Assembly (NCBI RefSeq): GCF_900088415.1
Contig: NZ_FLLQ01000001.1
Span: forward strand, 372,001 to 436,000
DNA length: 64,000 nt
Source of the DNA: Vibrio mediterranei
Lineage (GTDB): Bacteria; Pseudomonadota; Gammaproteobacteria; Enterobacterales; Vibrionaceae
Direction: 5' to 3'
This document shows, one piece after another, positions 1 through 8,278 of this stretch. A program made the position numbers and the translations under genes. Every line of letters starts with the position of its first letter. The stretch's first letter is position 1. The notes under the pieces are model-generated. The model was not told the DNA's origin and did no database searches. It was given only the letters and a program-made list of their open reading frames with translations.

Positions 1-737
1 ACGATGGCTCACCATGCACCGACCTTCCTTTCTGCGTTCCGATTGCCACACAATGCACTCATGCCGTAGGTGTGGCGTCCGCATTAAAAATTAAGGGAAA
101 CCACGATGTCGCTTTGGTAACTTGTGGAGATGGAGCCACGTCTAAAGGCGACTTCTTGGAATCGCTCAACTGTGCTGGTGCATGGAACATTCCTTTGATT
201 TTTGTCGTCAACAATAACCAATGGGCGATTTCGGTTCCTCGCTCGCTACAATGTGGCGCAGAATTTTTGGCAGACAAAGCGGTTGGAGCTGGATTACCCG
301 GTCTCACAGTGGACGGCAATGATGTTATAGCGATGTATGACACCATTTTGCAAGCGGTCGATCGTGCGAGAAAGGGCAAAGGAGCCACTTTGATTGAAGC
401 TATCAGCTATCGACTAAGTGACCACACTACCGCTGATGATGCTAGTCGCTACCGTAGTGATTCAGAGCTACAACAAGCCTGGGACTATGAACCAATAAAA
501 CGTCTGAAATCCTATCTAATCGCGCGAAGCCTTTGGTCTGATGAACAGGAACAATTACTGGCTCAAGAAGCCAAAACCATCGTTGAAGAAGCTGTTACTC
601 GTTATTTAGCCACCCCACCTCAACCACCAGAGTCGGCGTTCGATTATCTCTACGAAACCCCAACAAGCGAGCTAGCACCGCAAAGAGATACGCTGATTAA
701 TAAGACGTTGCGAATGCAGGGAGGCAAACATGATTAA
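1..737 (+). CDS. bkdA1: Branched-chain 2-oxoacid dehydrogenase E1 alpha subunit (5' end cut off)
   Basis: This is the thiamine-diphosphate E1 alpha subunit that decarboxylates the 2-oxoacids made from valine, leucine and isoleucine. The frame is open from base 3 with no stop, so the N-terminal part lies outside the window. Residues before the first internal GTG at 72 (…CVPIATQCTHAVGV) are conserved in the family, so 72 is not the real start. The TPP/Mg motif GDG…NNN lies at about bases 126-218, and the loop YRLSDHTTADDASRYR around base 410 matches the conserved loop of this family. It overlaps the E1 beta gene by 8 bases. The family also includes pyruvate dehydrogenase E1 alpha; the BCAA-catabolic neighbours favour the branched-chain role. 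Confidence 0.9.
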   Translation, partial: DGSPCTDLPFCVPIATQCTHAVGVASALKIKGNHDVALVTCGDGATSKGDFLESLNCAGAWNIPLIFVVNNNQWAISVPRSLQCGAEFLADKAVGAGLPGLTVDGNDVIAMYDTILQAVDRARKGKGATLIEAISYRLSDHTTADDASRYRSDSELQQAWDYEPIKRLKSYLIARSLWSDEQEQLLAQEAKTIVEEAVTRYLATPPQPPESAFDYLYETPTSELAPQRDTLINKTLRMQGGKHD

Positions 738-1728
738 TCAACAAACTCCCGAAATCACGCTTATTGAAGCGGTTAACTTGGCACTTCATTATGAAATGGA
801 GCACGACAACAACGTCGTGCTACTAGGCGAAGACGTTGGAGACAACGGCGGTGTGTTTCGCGCTACTGTCGGTTTAAAAGAGAAATTTGGATTAAGAAGA
901 GTGATTGATACTCCCCTTGCCGAAGCCCTAATAGGAGGCGTCGCGGTTGGCATGGCAACACAAGGGTTAAGACCTATTGCCGAATTTCAATTTCAGGGCT
1001 TTGTCTTTCCTGCGATGGAACACCTCATTTGCCACGCTGCAAGAATGAGAAACCGCACTAGAGGTCGGTTAACCTGCCCTGCGGTATTTCGGGCACCGTT
1101 TGGTGGCGGTATACACGCCCCTGAGCATCACTCTGAAAGCATCGAAGCCCTGTTTGCTCATATTCCTGGATTAAAGGTCGTTGTTCCCTCTTCTCCTCAA
1201 CGAGCATACGGACTTCTGCTAGCTGCAATTCGTAGTAACGACCCTGTAATGTTTTTCGAGCCAAAGCGAATCTATCGAACAGTCAAATCACCCGTAGTAA
1301 ATGATGGGCAAGCTCTGCCTCTTGATACCTGCTACACCCTAAGAAAAGGACGAGATCTCACAGTCGTCACTTGGGGAGCTTGTGTAGTTGAAACCCTGCA
1401 AGCCGCCCAATCTCTTTCGGAGCAAGGAATTGAAGCAGAAGTTATCGATCTCGCGAGTATAAAGCCTCTCGATATGGACACCATTATTAAATCACTGGAA
1501 AAAACCGGACGTTTACTTATCGTCCATGAAGCAAGCCAAAGCTGCGGTGTTGGAGCGGAGATCATTACTCGAGTTTCCGAACATTCTATGTGTCTTCTCA
1601 AAGCCCCACCTAAGCGTGTTACTGGGCTCGACACCGTTATGCCATATTACAAAAACGAAGACTATTTCTTAATTCAAGAACAAGACATCACACTTGCCGC
1701 ACGCGAACTTGTGGAGGGCTGGAAATGA
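730..1728 (+). CDS. bkdA2: Branched-chain 2-oxoacid dehydrogenase E1 beta subunit
   Basis: This 332-residue transketolase-like subunit pairs with E1 alpha to form the decarboxylating E1 of the complex. It carries the family segments GEDVGDNGGVFRAT near residue 34 and FQGFVFPAMEHL near residue 88, and a C-terminal transketolase domain (…VHEASQSCGVGAEI…). Its length is normal for the family. The ATG at 730 sits 8 bases inside the preceding gene and follows GGGAGGCAAAC, a strong ribosome site. Its 3' end overlaps the E2 start by ATGA, so the three subunits are translationally coupled. No E3 (lipoamide dehydrogenase) gene follows, so the complex probably uses a shared Lpd from elsewhere. Confidence 0.94.
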   Translation: MINQQTPEITLIEAVNLALHYEMEHDNNVVLLGEDVGDNGGVFRATVGLKEKFGLRRVIDTPLAEALIGGVAVGMATQGLRPIAEFQFQGFVFPAMEHLICHAARMRNRTRGRLTCPAVFRAPFGGGIHAPEHHSESIEALFAHIPGLKVVVPSSPQRAYGLLLAAIRSNDPVMFFEPKRIYRTVKSPVVNDGQALPLDTCYTLRKGRDLTVVTWGACVVETLQAAQSLSEQGIEAEVIDLASIKPLDMDTIIKSLEKTGRLLIVHEASQSCGVGAEIITRVSEHSMCLLKAPPKRVTGLDTVMPYYKNEDYFLIQEQDITLAARELVEGWK

Positions 1729-2873
1729 AGTCATTTTTATTACCAGATTTAGGGGAAGGACTCGCTGAGTCAGAAATTGTTCAATGGCACGTTAACATTG
1801 GTGAACATGTAGAGGTTGATCAGGTGATCTTAACCGTCGAAACCGCGAAAGCCGTTGTAGAAGTGCCAGCACCTTACAGCGGGAAAATCGTCAGTCGTCA
1901 TGGGGAGGAAGGTGACGTCATCAATATCGGCAGTTTGCTGATTGAAATTGAAGAAGTAGTCACGGAAGCGTCTGCCACTAACTCTACATCAGCCTCGAGC
2001 GACGCAGCCACCGTTGTTGGCAATGTATCAAACCACACACACCACGTTGAAGTTGATGACTTTTGGGTTGGGCCTGCTCACCATTCAAACTCTGAACAAA
2101 CGGTCACTGCGATGCCGTCTGCTCGGCTTCTCGCTAAGAAGCTCGGTGTTGACCTATTAAAGGTGAAAGGTAGCGGGCACGACGGTGTTATTACTGACAC
2201 AGATATTTACAACGAACTCGACCGACAAACACCAGGTACGGAAGTACTTAAAGGTGCAAGACGCACCATGGTCGGCACTATGGCAGAGTCACATCACAAC
2301 GTTGCTTCCGTGACGATCACTGAAGAGGCGTTGTTGTCCAATTGGTCACAAAAAGAGGATATTTCCGGCCGTTTAATTAAAGCTGTTGTCTTTGCTTGCC
2401 AAAAAGAGCCGGCTTTAAACGCATGGTTTGATGCCGATACAATGACACGTTGTGTTCATAGCAAAGTGAATATCGGAATCGCGGTAGATAGTAGCCATGG
2501 ATTGTATGTGCCAGTACTCAGGAACGCCGACAGTTTTGACCAACAAGGAATTCGCCACTGGTTAAATGAAACTGTAGAGGGAATTCGAGCTAGGCGAATA
2601 GGCAGAGAACAACTACAACACGCGACGATAACACTGTCGAACTTTGGTGCCATTGCTGGAATTTTCGCGACCCCTGTCGTCTCACCGCCTCAAGTCGCTA
2701 TTGTAGGAGCTGGTCGAATTATCGAGAAACTAGTTTTACAAAACGGTCAGCCAACAGTCATCAAAGCGCTACCTTTGTCGATCACATTCGATCATCGAGC
2801 CTGTACTGGTGGCGAAGCAGCACGATTCGTCAAAGTACTGGTTGAGCACTTGCAGCGGCCAACCATTGACTAA
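1725..2873 (+). CDS. bkdB: Dihydrolipoamide acyltransferase (E2) of branched-chain 2-oxoacid dehydrogenase
   Basis: This is the E2 core, which moves the acyl group from E1 to CoA through a swinging lipoyl arm. It has one lipoyl domain (about residues 1-78, lipoyl lysine K42 in VETAKAVVEVPAP). A linker then leads to a peripheral-subunit-binding domain (about 128-166, PSARLLAKKLGVDL) and a catalytic chloramphenicol-acetyltransferase-like domain to the end. At 382 residues it is a short E2 with a single lipoyl domain. The active-site stretch reads FDHRACTGGEAARF, keeping the histidine but having TGG where many E2s have DG. A terminator follows immediately. Confidence 0.93.
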   Translation: MKSFLLPDLGEGLAESEIVQWHVNIGEHVEVDQVILTVETAKAVVEVPAPYSGKIVSRHGEEGDVINIGSLLIEIEEVVTEASATNSTSASSDAATVVGNVSNHTHHVEVDDFWVGPAHHSNSEQTVTAMPSARLLAKKLGVDLLKVKGSGHDGVITDTDIYNELDRQTPGTEVLKGARRTMVGTMAESHHNVASVTITEEALLSNWSQKEDISGRLIKAVVFACQKEPALNAWFDADTMTRCVHSKVNIGIAVDSSHGLYVPVLRNADSFDQQGIRHWLNETVEGIRARRIGREQLQHATITLSNFGAIAGIFATPVVSPPQVAIVGAGRIIEKLVLQNGQPTVIKALPLSITFDHRACTGGEAARFVKVLVEHLQRPTID

Positions 2874-2878
2874 ACGTT

Positions 2879-2930
2879 AAACGGGGTGAGTTAGCCGTCA
2901 ATCACGATACCTAGCTCACCACGTTTTTTC
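2879..2930 (+). terminator. Terminator of the bkd operon, inside the convergent yjbR 3' end
   Basis: The arms AAACGGGGTGAGTTAG (2879-2894) and CTAGCTCACCACGTTT (2911-2926) pair almost completely, with one mismatch and one G-T pair. A run of T follows. The right arm and loop lie within the coding 3' end of the opposite-strand yjbR-like gene. Confidence 0.75.
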
Positions 2931-3259
2931 TTACTTAGACCTAACGCCACCAGCCGATATGATTCTTTAAGGTAATATTGTAATTCTTCGTCAAGTCGAC
3001 CTGATGTCTCCACCTGCTGTATCCACTTCATTCCACGACTCGCAAAGTACGGCGCAGGCCGATAGCCTTCACTGTCACTAAGAAAATCAAAATTCAAATC
3101 CGACGTTTTGAAAGTAAACGCAGCCCCGCTCTCTTTGTTCCAGCCCCCAATAGCGAAGACCTTGCCTCCGACCTTCCAAACATGAGCATCGCCCCATTGA
3201 ATAACATGACTGGTCGCTGGGAAAGCGCCGCAAAATTCGTTGAATTGGTCGTAATCCAT
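2891..3259 (-). CDS. MmcQ/YjbR-family protein
   Basis: This 122-residue protein belongs to the MmcQ/YjbR family, which has a CyaY-like 'double-wing' fold and is often annotated as DNA-binding without a settled function. Family signatures are the N-terminal MDYDQFNEFCGAFPATS, the strand WGDAHVWKVGGKVFAIGG, and the C-terminal helix LKESYRLVALGLSKKKR. The length is typical. It stands alone, converging on the bkd operon, and its last codons lie in the bkd terminator hairpin. I see nothing linking it to branched-chain catabolism. Confidence 0.85.
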   Translation of the reverse strand: MDYDQFNEFCGAFPATSHVIQWGDAHVWKVGGKVFAIGGWNKESGAAFTFKTSDLNFDFLSDSEGYRPAPYFASRGMKWIQQVETSGRLDEELQYYLKESYRLVALGLSKKKRGELGIVIDG

Positions 3260-3343
3260 TGTGGGTTCCCTATAGTAATTCGAGTTTATGAATAGCCATG
3301 ATTTATGAACAAATAAGGTTTATCGCAATATTACGCTGGTTGA

Positions 3344-4387
3344 TCAGATTCTAGCGAGATCTCTGAGTATCTGCTCTGCCGATACTTCCTTACAACCCTC
3401 AGTGCTTTCTCCACACCAAAGCGGCGAGAAGTCTGCACTACCTTGCTGCTCCGCCTGTCCTCTGAGCTTTGTGATATCGATAGACGCATAGGGAAATTGT
3501 GGTGCTTCCTGTGTGACGAAACCTAGCTCCCTCATTGCACGATTGACTATTCCTCGTGCCGGTCGGCCCGAGTATACATTGGTAATTGCAGTATGCTGAG
3601 ACTGAGTACTTTTGATAGCATCACGATGTAACGCCGATGTCGTGGCCTCGTCACACAATAGAAATGCGGTCCCCACCTGAACTACCTCTGCACCTATGTT
3701 AAACGCGTGTTCAACCTTGTCAGCAGTACTGATGCCTCCAGCCGCCACAACGGGTACTGTGACATTCTCAACAATTTTCTTGATAAGATCTTCGACTGGT
3801 AATTGAGTAGCAAGATCATCCGTTAAGAACATTCCCCTATGACCGCCCGCTTCTACTCCTTGAGCAATAATCGCATCCGCTCCGTTATTCTCTAACCAAA
3901 TCGCCTCTTCGACGGTAGTCGCCGAAGATAAAATACATGTCCCCCAGCTTTTTACTCGTTCTATAAGAGCCTTGTTCGGCAGCCCAAAATGGAAACTAAT
4001 GTAAGGAGGTTTAAATGCTTCAATAGCATCAGCGATATCCTTGCTAAATGGCATGCGCGTTGCCATGCTAGGTTGAATGGCAATATCGAGTTCCAACTCT
4101 TCAAAATAGGGTGCAAGTCGATTACGCCACTGAGCTTGGCGTTCTTGATCAAAGTTAGGCATTGAGTGACAGAAAAAATTGAGATTGTAGGGTTTATCGG
4201 TCGCTGCTGTAATGGACTCTAATTCTTTTACAATACGCTCTTTAGAAAGCATGCCACAAGGTATAGAGCCTAAACCACCAGCTTCGCTTACTGCTATCGC
4301 AAGCTTACTGTCTTGTACTCCGGCCATAGGCGCTTGAATGATTGGCAGCTCAGTATGCAGCCATGATGAAAACGTCCTTTGTTTCAT
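3344..4387 (-). CDS. Nitronate monooxygenase / 2-nitropropane dioxygenase-like FMN protein
   Basis: This TIM-barrel FMN protein of about 347 residues belongs to the nitronate monooxygenase (NPD) family, which oxidises alkyl nitronates such as propionate 3-nitronate. Visible motifs are the N-terminal LPIIQAPMAGVQ, the GADAIIAQGVEAGGHRG phosphate/FMN segment and the VVAAGGIS loop. The frame opens at 4393 (Met-Asn-Met), but AAGGA lies 7 bases before the second ATG at 4387 and only 1 base from the first, so 4387 is preferred. The C-terminal CGESTEGCKEVSAEQIL is typical of one bacterial subgroup. The substrate is unproven; a detoxifying role is an inference from the family. Confidence 0.87.
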   Translation of the reverse strand: MKQRTFSSWLHTELPIIQAPMAGVQDSKLAIAVSEAGGLGSIPCGMLSKERIVKELESITAATDKPYNLNFFCHSMPNFDQERQAQWRNRLAPYFEELELDIAIQPSMATRMPFSKDIADAIEAFKPPYISFHFGLPNKALIERVKSWGTCILSSATTVEEAIWLENNGADAIIAQGVEAGGHRGMFLTDDLATQLPVEDLIKKIVENVTVPVVAAGGISTADKVEHAFNIGAEVVQVGTAFLLCDEATTSALHRDAIKSTQSQHTAITNVYSGRPARGIVNRAMRELGFVTQEAPQFPYASIDITKLRGQAEQQGSADFSPLWCGESTEGCKEVSAEQILRDLARI

Positions 4388-4440
4388 ATTCATTTCCTTG
4401 TTAATTTGTTTATCTGTCCAGTCGTTTTCTCTCGCTATCC

Positions 4441-4869
4441 TCAGCGTAACATTTCTAAGATACCGTCTGGATACAGCGGTATCTTTCCTGCTAATAACTC
4501 GCTTTCTTCAACCCATTTAACGACAAATTCCACTCCATTAGTTTCAATCCCGTCGACATGCGTCTTTTGATAGAAACCTTGATCAACAAATCGCCCCTGA
4601 TAGACAAACACAATCTCATGTCCAGAGCGTCCATCGAAGGTAAAGAGGTTCTCACTAACGCCAAGAAGTTCAAGGGAGGTTACATCTGCGCCGATTTCTT
4701 CTTTTACTTCTCGTTCAGCGGCCTCTCGCGACGTTTCACCAAACTCAATGCCACCACCAACGGGGATCAGGTAGTGCTGGTCTTTTGTGGGGTCGTAACC
4801 TTCTGCAAGTAACACCTTTCCGTTATGTCGAAAAAGGCAAACGGCTTTAGCTCTAATGGCAGCAGTCAT
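4441..4869 (-). CDS. NUDIX hydrolase
   Basis: This is a small NUDIX hydrolase of about 142 residues, probably acting on a nucleoside diphosphate derivative. The Nudix box GX5EX7REUXEEXGU is complete (GGIEFGETSREAAEREVKEEIGA). The open frame extends upstream to 4938, but GGAG sits 6 bases before the ATG at 4869, and the longer version would overlap the upstream ACT-domain gene by 86 bases. I therefore chose 4869, which leaves a 17-base overlap. The two genes are probably co-transcribed. Substrate specificity cannot be read from the sequence. Confidence 0.85.
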   Translation of the reverse strand: MTAAIRAKAVCLFRHNGKVLLAEGYDPTKDQHYLIPVGGGIEFGETSREAAEREVKEEIGADVTSLELLGVSENLFTFDGRSGHEIVFVYQGRFVDQGFYQKTHVDGIETNGVEFVVKWVEESELLAGKIPLYPDGILEMLR

Positions 4870-5290
4870 TAGATGCTCCATCATTACTGGATTTGTCGTC
4901 GCTAAACTCTTGTAAAGCGAGTAAAGCGTTTTGAGCATCTAGTGATGGCACAAAAATATGGTCGTGGTAGTAGGCAGCGATGACGTTGGCACTAATGCCT
5001 CTTTCCGCCAATTTTGATGCGACGGCTGCGGTTAGACCTACAGCTTCAAGACTAGAATGAACATTAAGCGTAATTTGTTGAAATACTGACTCAAAACTCA
5101 ATTTCGCTTTAACAGCTTCGGCTTTAGGTAGGACAAGTGTGAGGCCTTCCGCTTCAATGAAGGTAGCAATCAACTCGAGTTTTGTATATTCCTTAAGTGT
5201 TCCTTTCACATGACAGAATACGACTTCGTCTTCGAGAAGACATGGACTCATAGAGCTCAATAACTGCTCTAGCTCGGTAATACCAGCCAT
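4853..5290 (-). CDS. ACT-domain protein (tandem ACT-like fold)
   Basis: This 145-residue protein resembles the stand-alone ACT-domain proteins often listed as DUF2241/ACT_7, which are presumed amino-acid-binding regulators. The N-terminal half (about 2-65) and the C-terminal half (66-130, LNVHSSLEAVGLTAAVASKLAERGISANVIAAYYHDHIF) look like two ACT repeats. The second carries the classic 'L…GL…ISAN…' loop. The ATG at 5290 follows AAGGA by 7 bases; an in-frame TTG just upstream is less likely. It ends in NDCCH, a cysteine-containing tail. No ligand can be assigned. Confidence 0.75.
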   Translation of the reverse strand: MAGITELEQLLSSMSPCLLEDEVVFCHVKGTLKEYTKLELIATFIEAEGLTLVLPKAEAVKAKLSFESVFQQITLNVHSSLEAVGLTAAVASKLAERGISANVIAAYYHDHIFVPSLDAQNALLALQEFSDDKSSNDGASNDCCH

Positions 5291-5376
5291 CAAACATTCC
5301 TTAGTGACTTAAAACAGAGTGCATTATCCTGCAAGCGAAGTGCACTCGCTTCAAGTTAAGGGTGTTCAATATGATA

Positions 5377-5430
5377 GCTAGGTTGCATATTTAACGAACT
5401 TTGATTTATTTACTCTCGATGCAACCTAGC
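5377..5430. repeat. Perfect 12-bp inverted repeat with a 30-bp spacer
   Basis: GCTAGGTTGCAT (5377-5388) and ATGCAACCTAGC (5419-5430) are perfect reverse complements. They lie just downstream of the methyltransferase stop at 5440. The spacer is A/T-rich and no T-run follows on the minus strand, so it is not a classic terminator. It may end transcription in another way or be a small element remnant. Confidence 0.6.
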
Positions 5431-5439
5431 ACAATGCTG

Positions 5440-6183
5440 CTACTTCTTAATGCAAACCGCTAGAACATTGCCCGATTGCTGATCCCAAGGCGTGATTTTT
5501 TCATAATCATGTTCAAACAGGTGCACGTCGAATAGCGGTTCTAATAGTGCTTTTAGTTCTTGGATAGTGAAAGCCACCATCGGGTGTTCATCAAACCAAC
5601 TTTGCGTTTCGTCACCTGTGGTTTTTTCAATGTTAAGCTTAAGTGCCTGACGCTCACCTTGGCCTTCATAATACCAACCTGAACGAAACGTAAATTTACT
5701 GCCTTCGCTCTCTGCGGAATGCTGAACAAAAGAATGGTTATTGATTTTTAGCCTATCAACCGCATTGAAGCAAAATACGCCACCGACGGACAGAGCATTG
5801 AATACACTATTGATGCACTGATTAAGCCTTTCTATCCCGTCACAGTAGTGAATCGAATAGAGAAAACAGGTAATCAAATCAAGTGGCTGTGTAACCGTAA
5901 ATTCGCTCATATTTTGCAGCGAAAACTGAGCTTCCGGACATCTAACCGACGCGAAATCCAACATAGGTTGATTGATATCCAAACCACTACTTTGATAACC
6001 ATAATCAATAAAGTGACGAACATGAGGGCCAGTGCCACATGCTAAATCAAGATGAGTATTTCCTTGGTTTCCAAACAATTGATGCAATCGTTTTACGTTA
6101 TGACTCTGCGCTTGGTAATCAATATCGACACACATTAGGTCGTAGTAACCAGAAAGATCAGTATAGAGAGAATTGGCGGACAT
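5440..6183 (-). CDS. Class I SAM-dependent methyltransferase
   Basis: This 247-residue class I methyltransferase has the SAM motif I LDLACGTGPH near residue 43, the acidic end of strand 2 (GLDIN) near 67, and a motif IV-like LDLITCFLYSIHYCD around 105. The C-terminal half resembles small-molecule methyltransferases rather than RNA or protein enzymes. The substrate is unknown. It stands as a single gene between the ACT/NUDIX pair and etfBA, with no visible functional link to either. Confidence 0.8.
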   Translation of the reverse strand: MSANSLYTDLSGYYDLMCVDIDYQAQSHNVKRLHQLFGNQGNTHLDLACGTGPHVRHFIDYGYQSSGLDINQPMLDFASVRCPEAQFSLQNMSEFTVTQPLDLITCFLYSIHYCDGIERLNQCINSVFNALSVGGVFCFNAVDRLKINNHSFVQHSAESEGSKFTFRSGWYYEGQGERQALKLNIEKTTGDETQSWFDEHPMVAFTIQELKALLEPLFDVHLFEHDYEKITPWDQQSGNVLAVCIKK

Positions 6184-6421
6184 GTATGCCTAGTCGTTGC
6201 CGACGAAAAACTGCGGGTGGCGCATCCTATACGAAATCGACGATATTCATAACAAAAAGTTAGCGCCCGAAAACAACTTCTCTACCAATTCACACTTAAA
6301 GGATAAATAGTAGCGGCTATTCAATAGCTTAGAAGTACATTATCGAGTAATCACCAGCCTCAAACACGCTGTAGGAATTGTCCTAACAGCATAGTAGCGA
6401 CTCGGTGTTTAACCTAAGCTC

Positions 6422-7366
6422 TTAAGGTACTTTGTCGATAAGCTCCGGCATAATCTCAAACAGGTCTCCTACTAATCCGTAGTCCGCAACTTGGAAAATG
6501 GGCGCTTCAGGATCACTATTTATCGCGACGATCACTTTAGAGTCTTTCATCCCTGCCATGTGTTGGATCGCGCCTGAAATACCGATAGCAATGTACAAAT
6601 CCGGTGCGACTATTTTGCCCGTCTGACCAACTTGCAGGTCATTTGAAACAAACCCTGCATCAACCGCAGCTCGCGACGCACCAATAGCACCACCGAGTTT
6701 ATCAGCGAGCTGTTCCACCAAAGTAAAGTTGTCTTTACTGCCTACACCACGCCCACCTGAAATAACAACACGAGCAGCCGCCAATTCAGGGCGCTCACTT
6801 TCATTTTGTTGCTGAGAGACAAATGCAGAAAGACCATTCCCAACATCATGACCGCCGACCGTTATCACTGTCGCTTGATTCGCGGGGTCATGCCCCACTG
6901 CTTCAAACGCCGAACCGCGTATCGTCATGAGTATTTTTTCCTCTGTCGACTTCACTTTCGCTAGCGCGTTACCGGCATAGATTGGACGAATAACCGTATC
7001 TGCCGTCACAATTTCCACGACATCAGATAGCTGGCCGACGTCGAGCAGCGCAGCAATGCGTGGTAGCAGATTTTTCCCAAATGTCGTCGCTGGAGCCAAA
7101 ATATGTGTAAAGTCTTTGGCAAGCTGCACCGCTATTGGTGCTCCGTTCTCAGCAAGTAAATGACTAAATTGTTCATCGTCGGCGACGATCACTTGCTTGA
7201 CGATATCGCAGTGGCCAATACGCTCTATTACCTCCTGACATTGATACCCCATGACAAGCACCGAAATGTCACCACCTATTTGCGCCGCTGCGGATAGCGT
7301 TTTAAAGGTATCAAGCGCTACGCTGTGGTTATCGTGCTCTGCAATAACAAGAATTTGCGTATTCAT
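6422..7366 (-). CDS. etfA: Electron transfer flavoprotein alpha subunit
   Basis: EtfA is the FAD-binding subunit of the soluble heterodimer that takes electrons from acyl-CoA dehydrogenases. At 314 residues it has the normal length. The C-terminal FAD domain is clear: [19 protein letters not shown] near 202, [35 protein letters not shown] and the final [15 protein letters not shown]. It lies 27 bases behind etfB after AAGGAGAAAGG, so the pair is one operon. Here the donors would be the isovaleryl- and isobutyryl-type acyl-CoA dehydrogenases encoded nearby, and the acceptor the oxidoreductase encoded divergently at 8279. Confidence 0.96.
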   Translation of the reverse strand: MNTQILVIAEHDNHSVALDTFKTLSAAAQIGGDISVLVMGYQCQEVIERIGHCDIVKQVIVADDEQFSHLLAENGAPIAVQLAKDFTHILAPATTFGKNLLPRIAALLDVGQLSDVVEIVTADTVIRPIYAGNALAKVKSTEEKILMTIRGSAFEAVGHDPANQATVITVGGHDVGNGLSAFVSQQQNESERPELAAARVVISGGRGVGSKDNFTLVEQLADKLGGAIGASRAAVDAGFVSNDLQVGQTGKIVAPDLYIAIGISGAIQHMAGMKDSKVIVAINSDPEAPIFQVADYGLVGDLFEIMPELIDKVP

Positions 7367-7393
7367 AATCCTTTCTCCTTGATACTCACCGGC

Positions 7394-8143
7394 TTAAAGT
7401 ACTTTTGCTTCATTCGTTAACTTATCGATCAACTCATCTACAGTTGCGACTTTCACGCCTGCTGGACGCGCTTTGGGAGCTAAGACTTCCAAAACCTGAT
7501 GTTTCGGACTCACGTTCACGCCCAATGAGTCAACATCGATAACATCAAGTGGCTTGCGCTTGGCCTTCATGATGTTAGGTAAGGACGCATAACGAGGTTC
7601 GTTCAACCTCAAATCAGTGCTGATGATGGCTGGCAATGTCAGTTTCAAGGTCTCCAGTCCCCCGTCTATCTCTCTAGTGACTTCAATATGCTCACCCGAC
7701 AGTATGACTTGCGAGGCAAACGTTCCTTGAGGTCTACTCGTCAAAGCCGCTAGCATTTGCGCAACTTGATTGTTGTCCGTATCGATCGATTGTTTACCTA
7801 GTAGAACCAATGTTGGCTGTTCTTTCTCAACCATCGCTTTCAAGATTTTTGCTACAGCTAAAGGCTCAGGTGATGCTGCCGCTTCTATATGGATCGCTCT
7901 GTCAGCTCCCAAAGCAAGGGCATTGCGCAACGTTTCTTGCACTGTCTTATCACCAATACTCACGACCACTACTTCGTCTACAGAGCCAGACTCTTTAAGT
8001 CTTATGGCTTCTTCCACAGCAATCTCACAGAAAGGATTCATCGACATTTTGACGTTAGCGGTTTCAACGCCACTACCATCTTTAAGGACACGAACTTTTA
8101 CATAGGGATCAACGACACGCTTTACAGCAACTAACACCTTCAT
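7394..8143 (-). CDS. etfB: Electron transfer flavoprotein beta subunit
   Basis: EtfB is the AMP-binding partner of EtfA. The 249-residue sequence opens with [19 protein letters not shown] and contains the family segment [17 protein letters not shown]. It also has the recognition-loop region [31 protein letters not shown], which in this family contacts the dehydrogenases. It is the promoter-proximal gene of etfBA, with AAGGAG before the ATG. A LiuR-like operator (8200-8217) lies 57 bases upstream, suggesting joint control with the branched-chain genes. Confidence 0.96.
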   Translation of the reverse strand: MKVLVAVKRVVDPYVKVRVLKDGSGVETANVKMSMNPFCEIAVEEAIRLKESGSVDEVVVVSIGDKTVQETLRNALALGADRAIHIEAAASPEPLAVAKILKAMVEKEQPTLVLLGKQSIDTDNNQVAQMLAALTSRPQGTFASQVILSGEHIEVTREIDGGLETLKLTLPAIISTDLRLNEPRYASLPNIMKAKRKPLDVIDVDSLGVNVSPKHQVLEVLAPKARPAGVKVATVDELIDKLTNEAKVL

Positions 8144-8199
8144 ACCGACTCCTTGGATAAAACGAACAAGCCTAATGGTTACTATTTGAGCTTAGTAAA

Positions 8200-8217
8200 G
8201 TTTACGTTTACGTCAAC
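8200..8217. promoter_or_regulatory. LiuR-like operator between etfB and etfD
   Basis: GTTTACGTTTACGTCAAC reads GTTGACGTAAACGTAAAC on the minus strand. It matches the site next to liuR at 17624 at nearly every position. It is placed to control both etfBA (minus) and the ETF-quinone oxidoreductase (plus). On the plus strand TTTACG (8201-8206), a 16-base spacer and TATAGT (8223-8228) could form a promoter overlapping the site. The LiuR assignment rests on the shared motif and on known MerR-type regulation of liu genes. Confidence 0.7.
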
Positions 8218-8242
8218 TGCACTATAGTTATACGTAGAGTTC

Positions 8243-8260
8243 CAAAATGGATCCATTTTG
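8243..8260. promoter_or_regulatory. Perfect 18-bp palindrome upstream of etfD
   Basis: CAAAATGGATCCATTTTG is its own reverse complement over all 18 bases and ends 18 bases before the preferred ATG at 8279. It would lie in the 5' leader, so it could be an operator for an unidentified dimeric regulator or an mRNA stem near the ribosome site. Confidence 0.5.
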
Positions 8261-8278
8261 CAAAATTAGGTGGTGAAC

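Noticed and set aside
4338-4570. Plus-strand open frames upstream of the nitronate monooxygenase gene
   Set aside because: They overlap the 5' end of that gene and the NUDIX gene in antisense, with random-looking composition.
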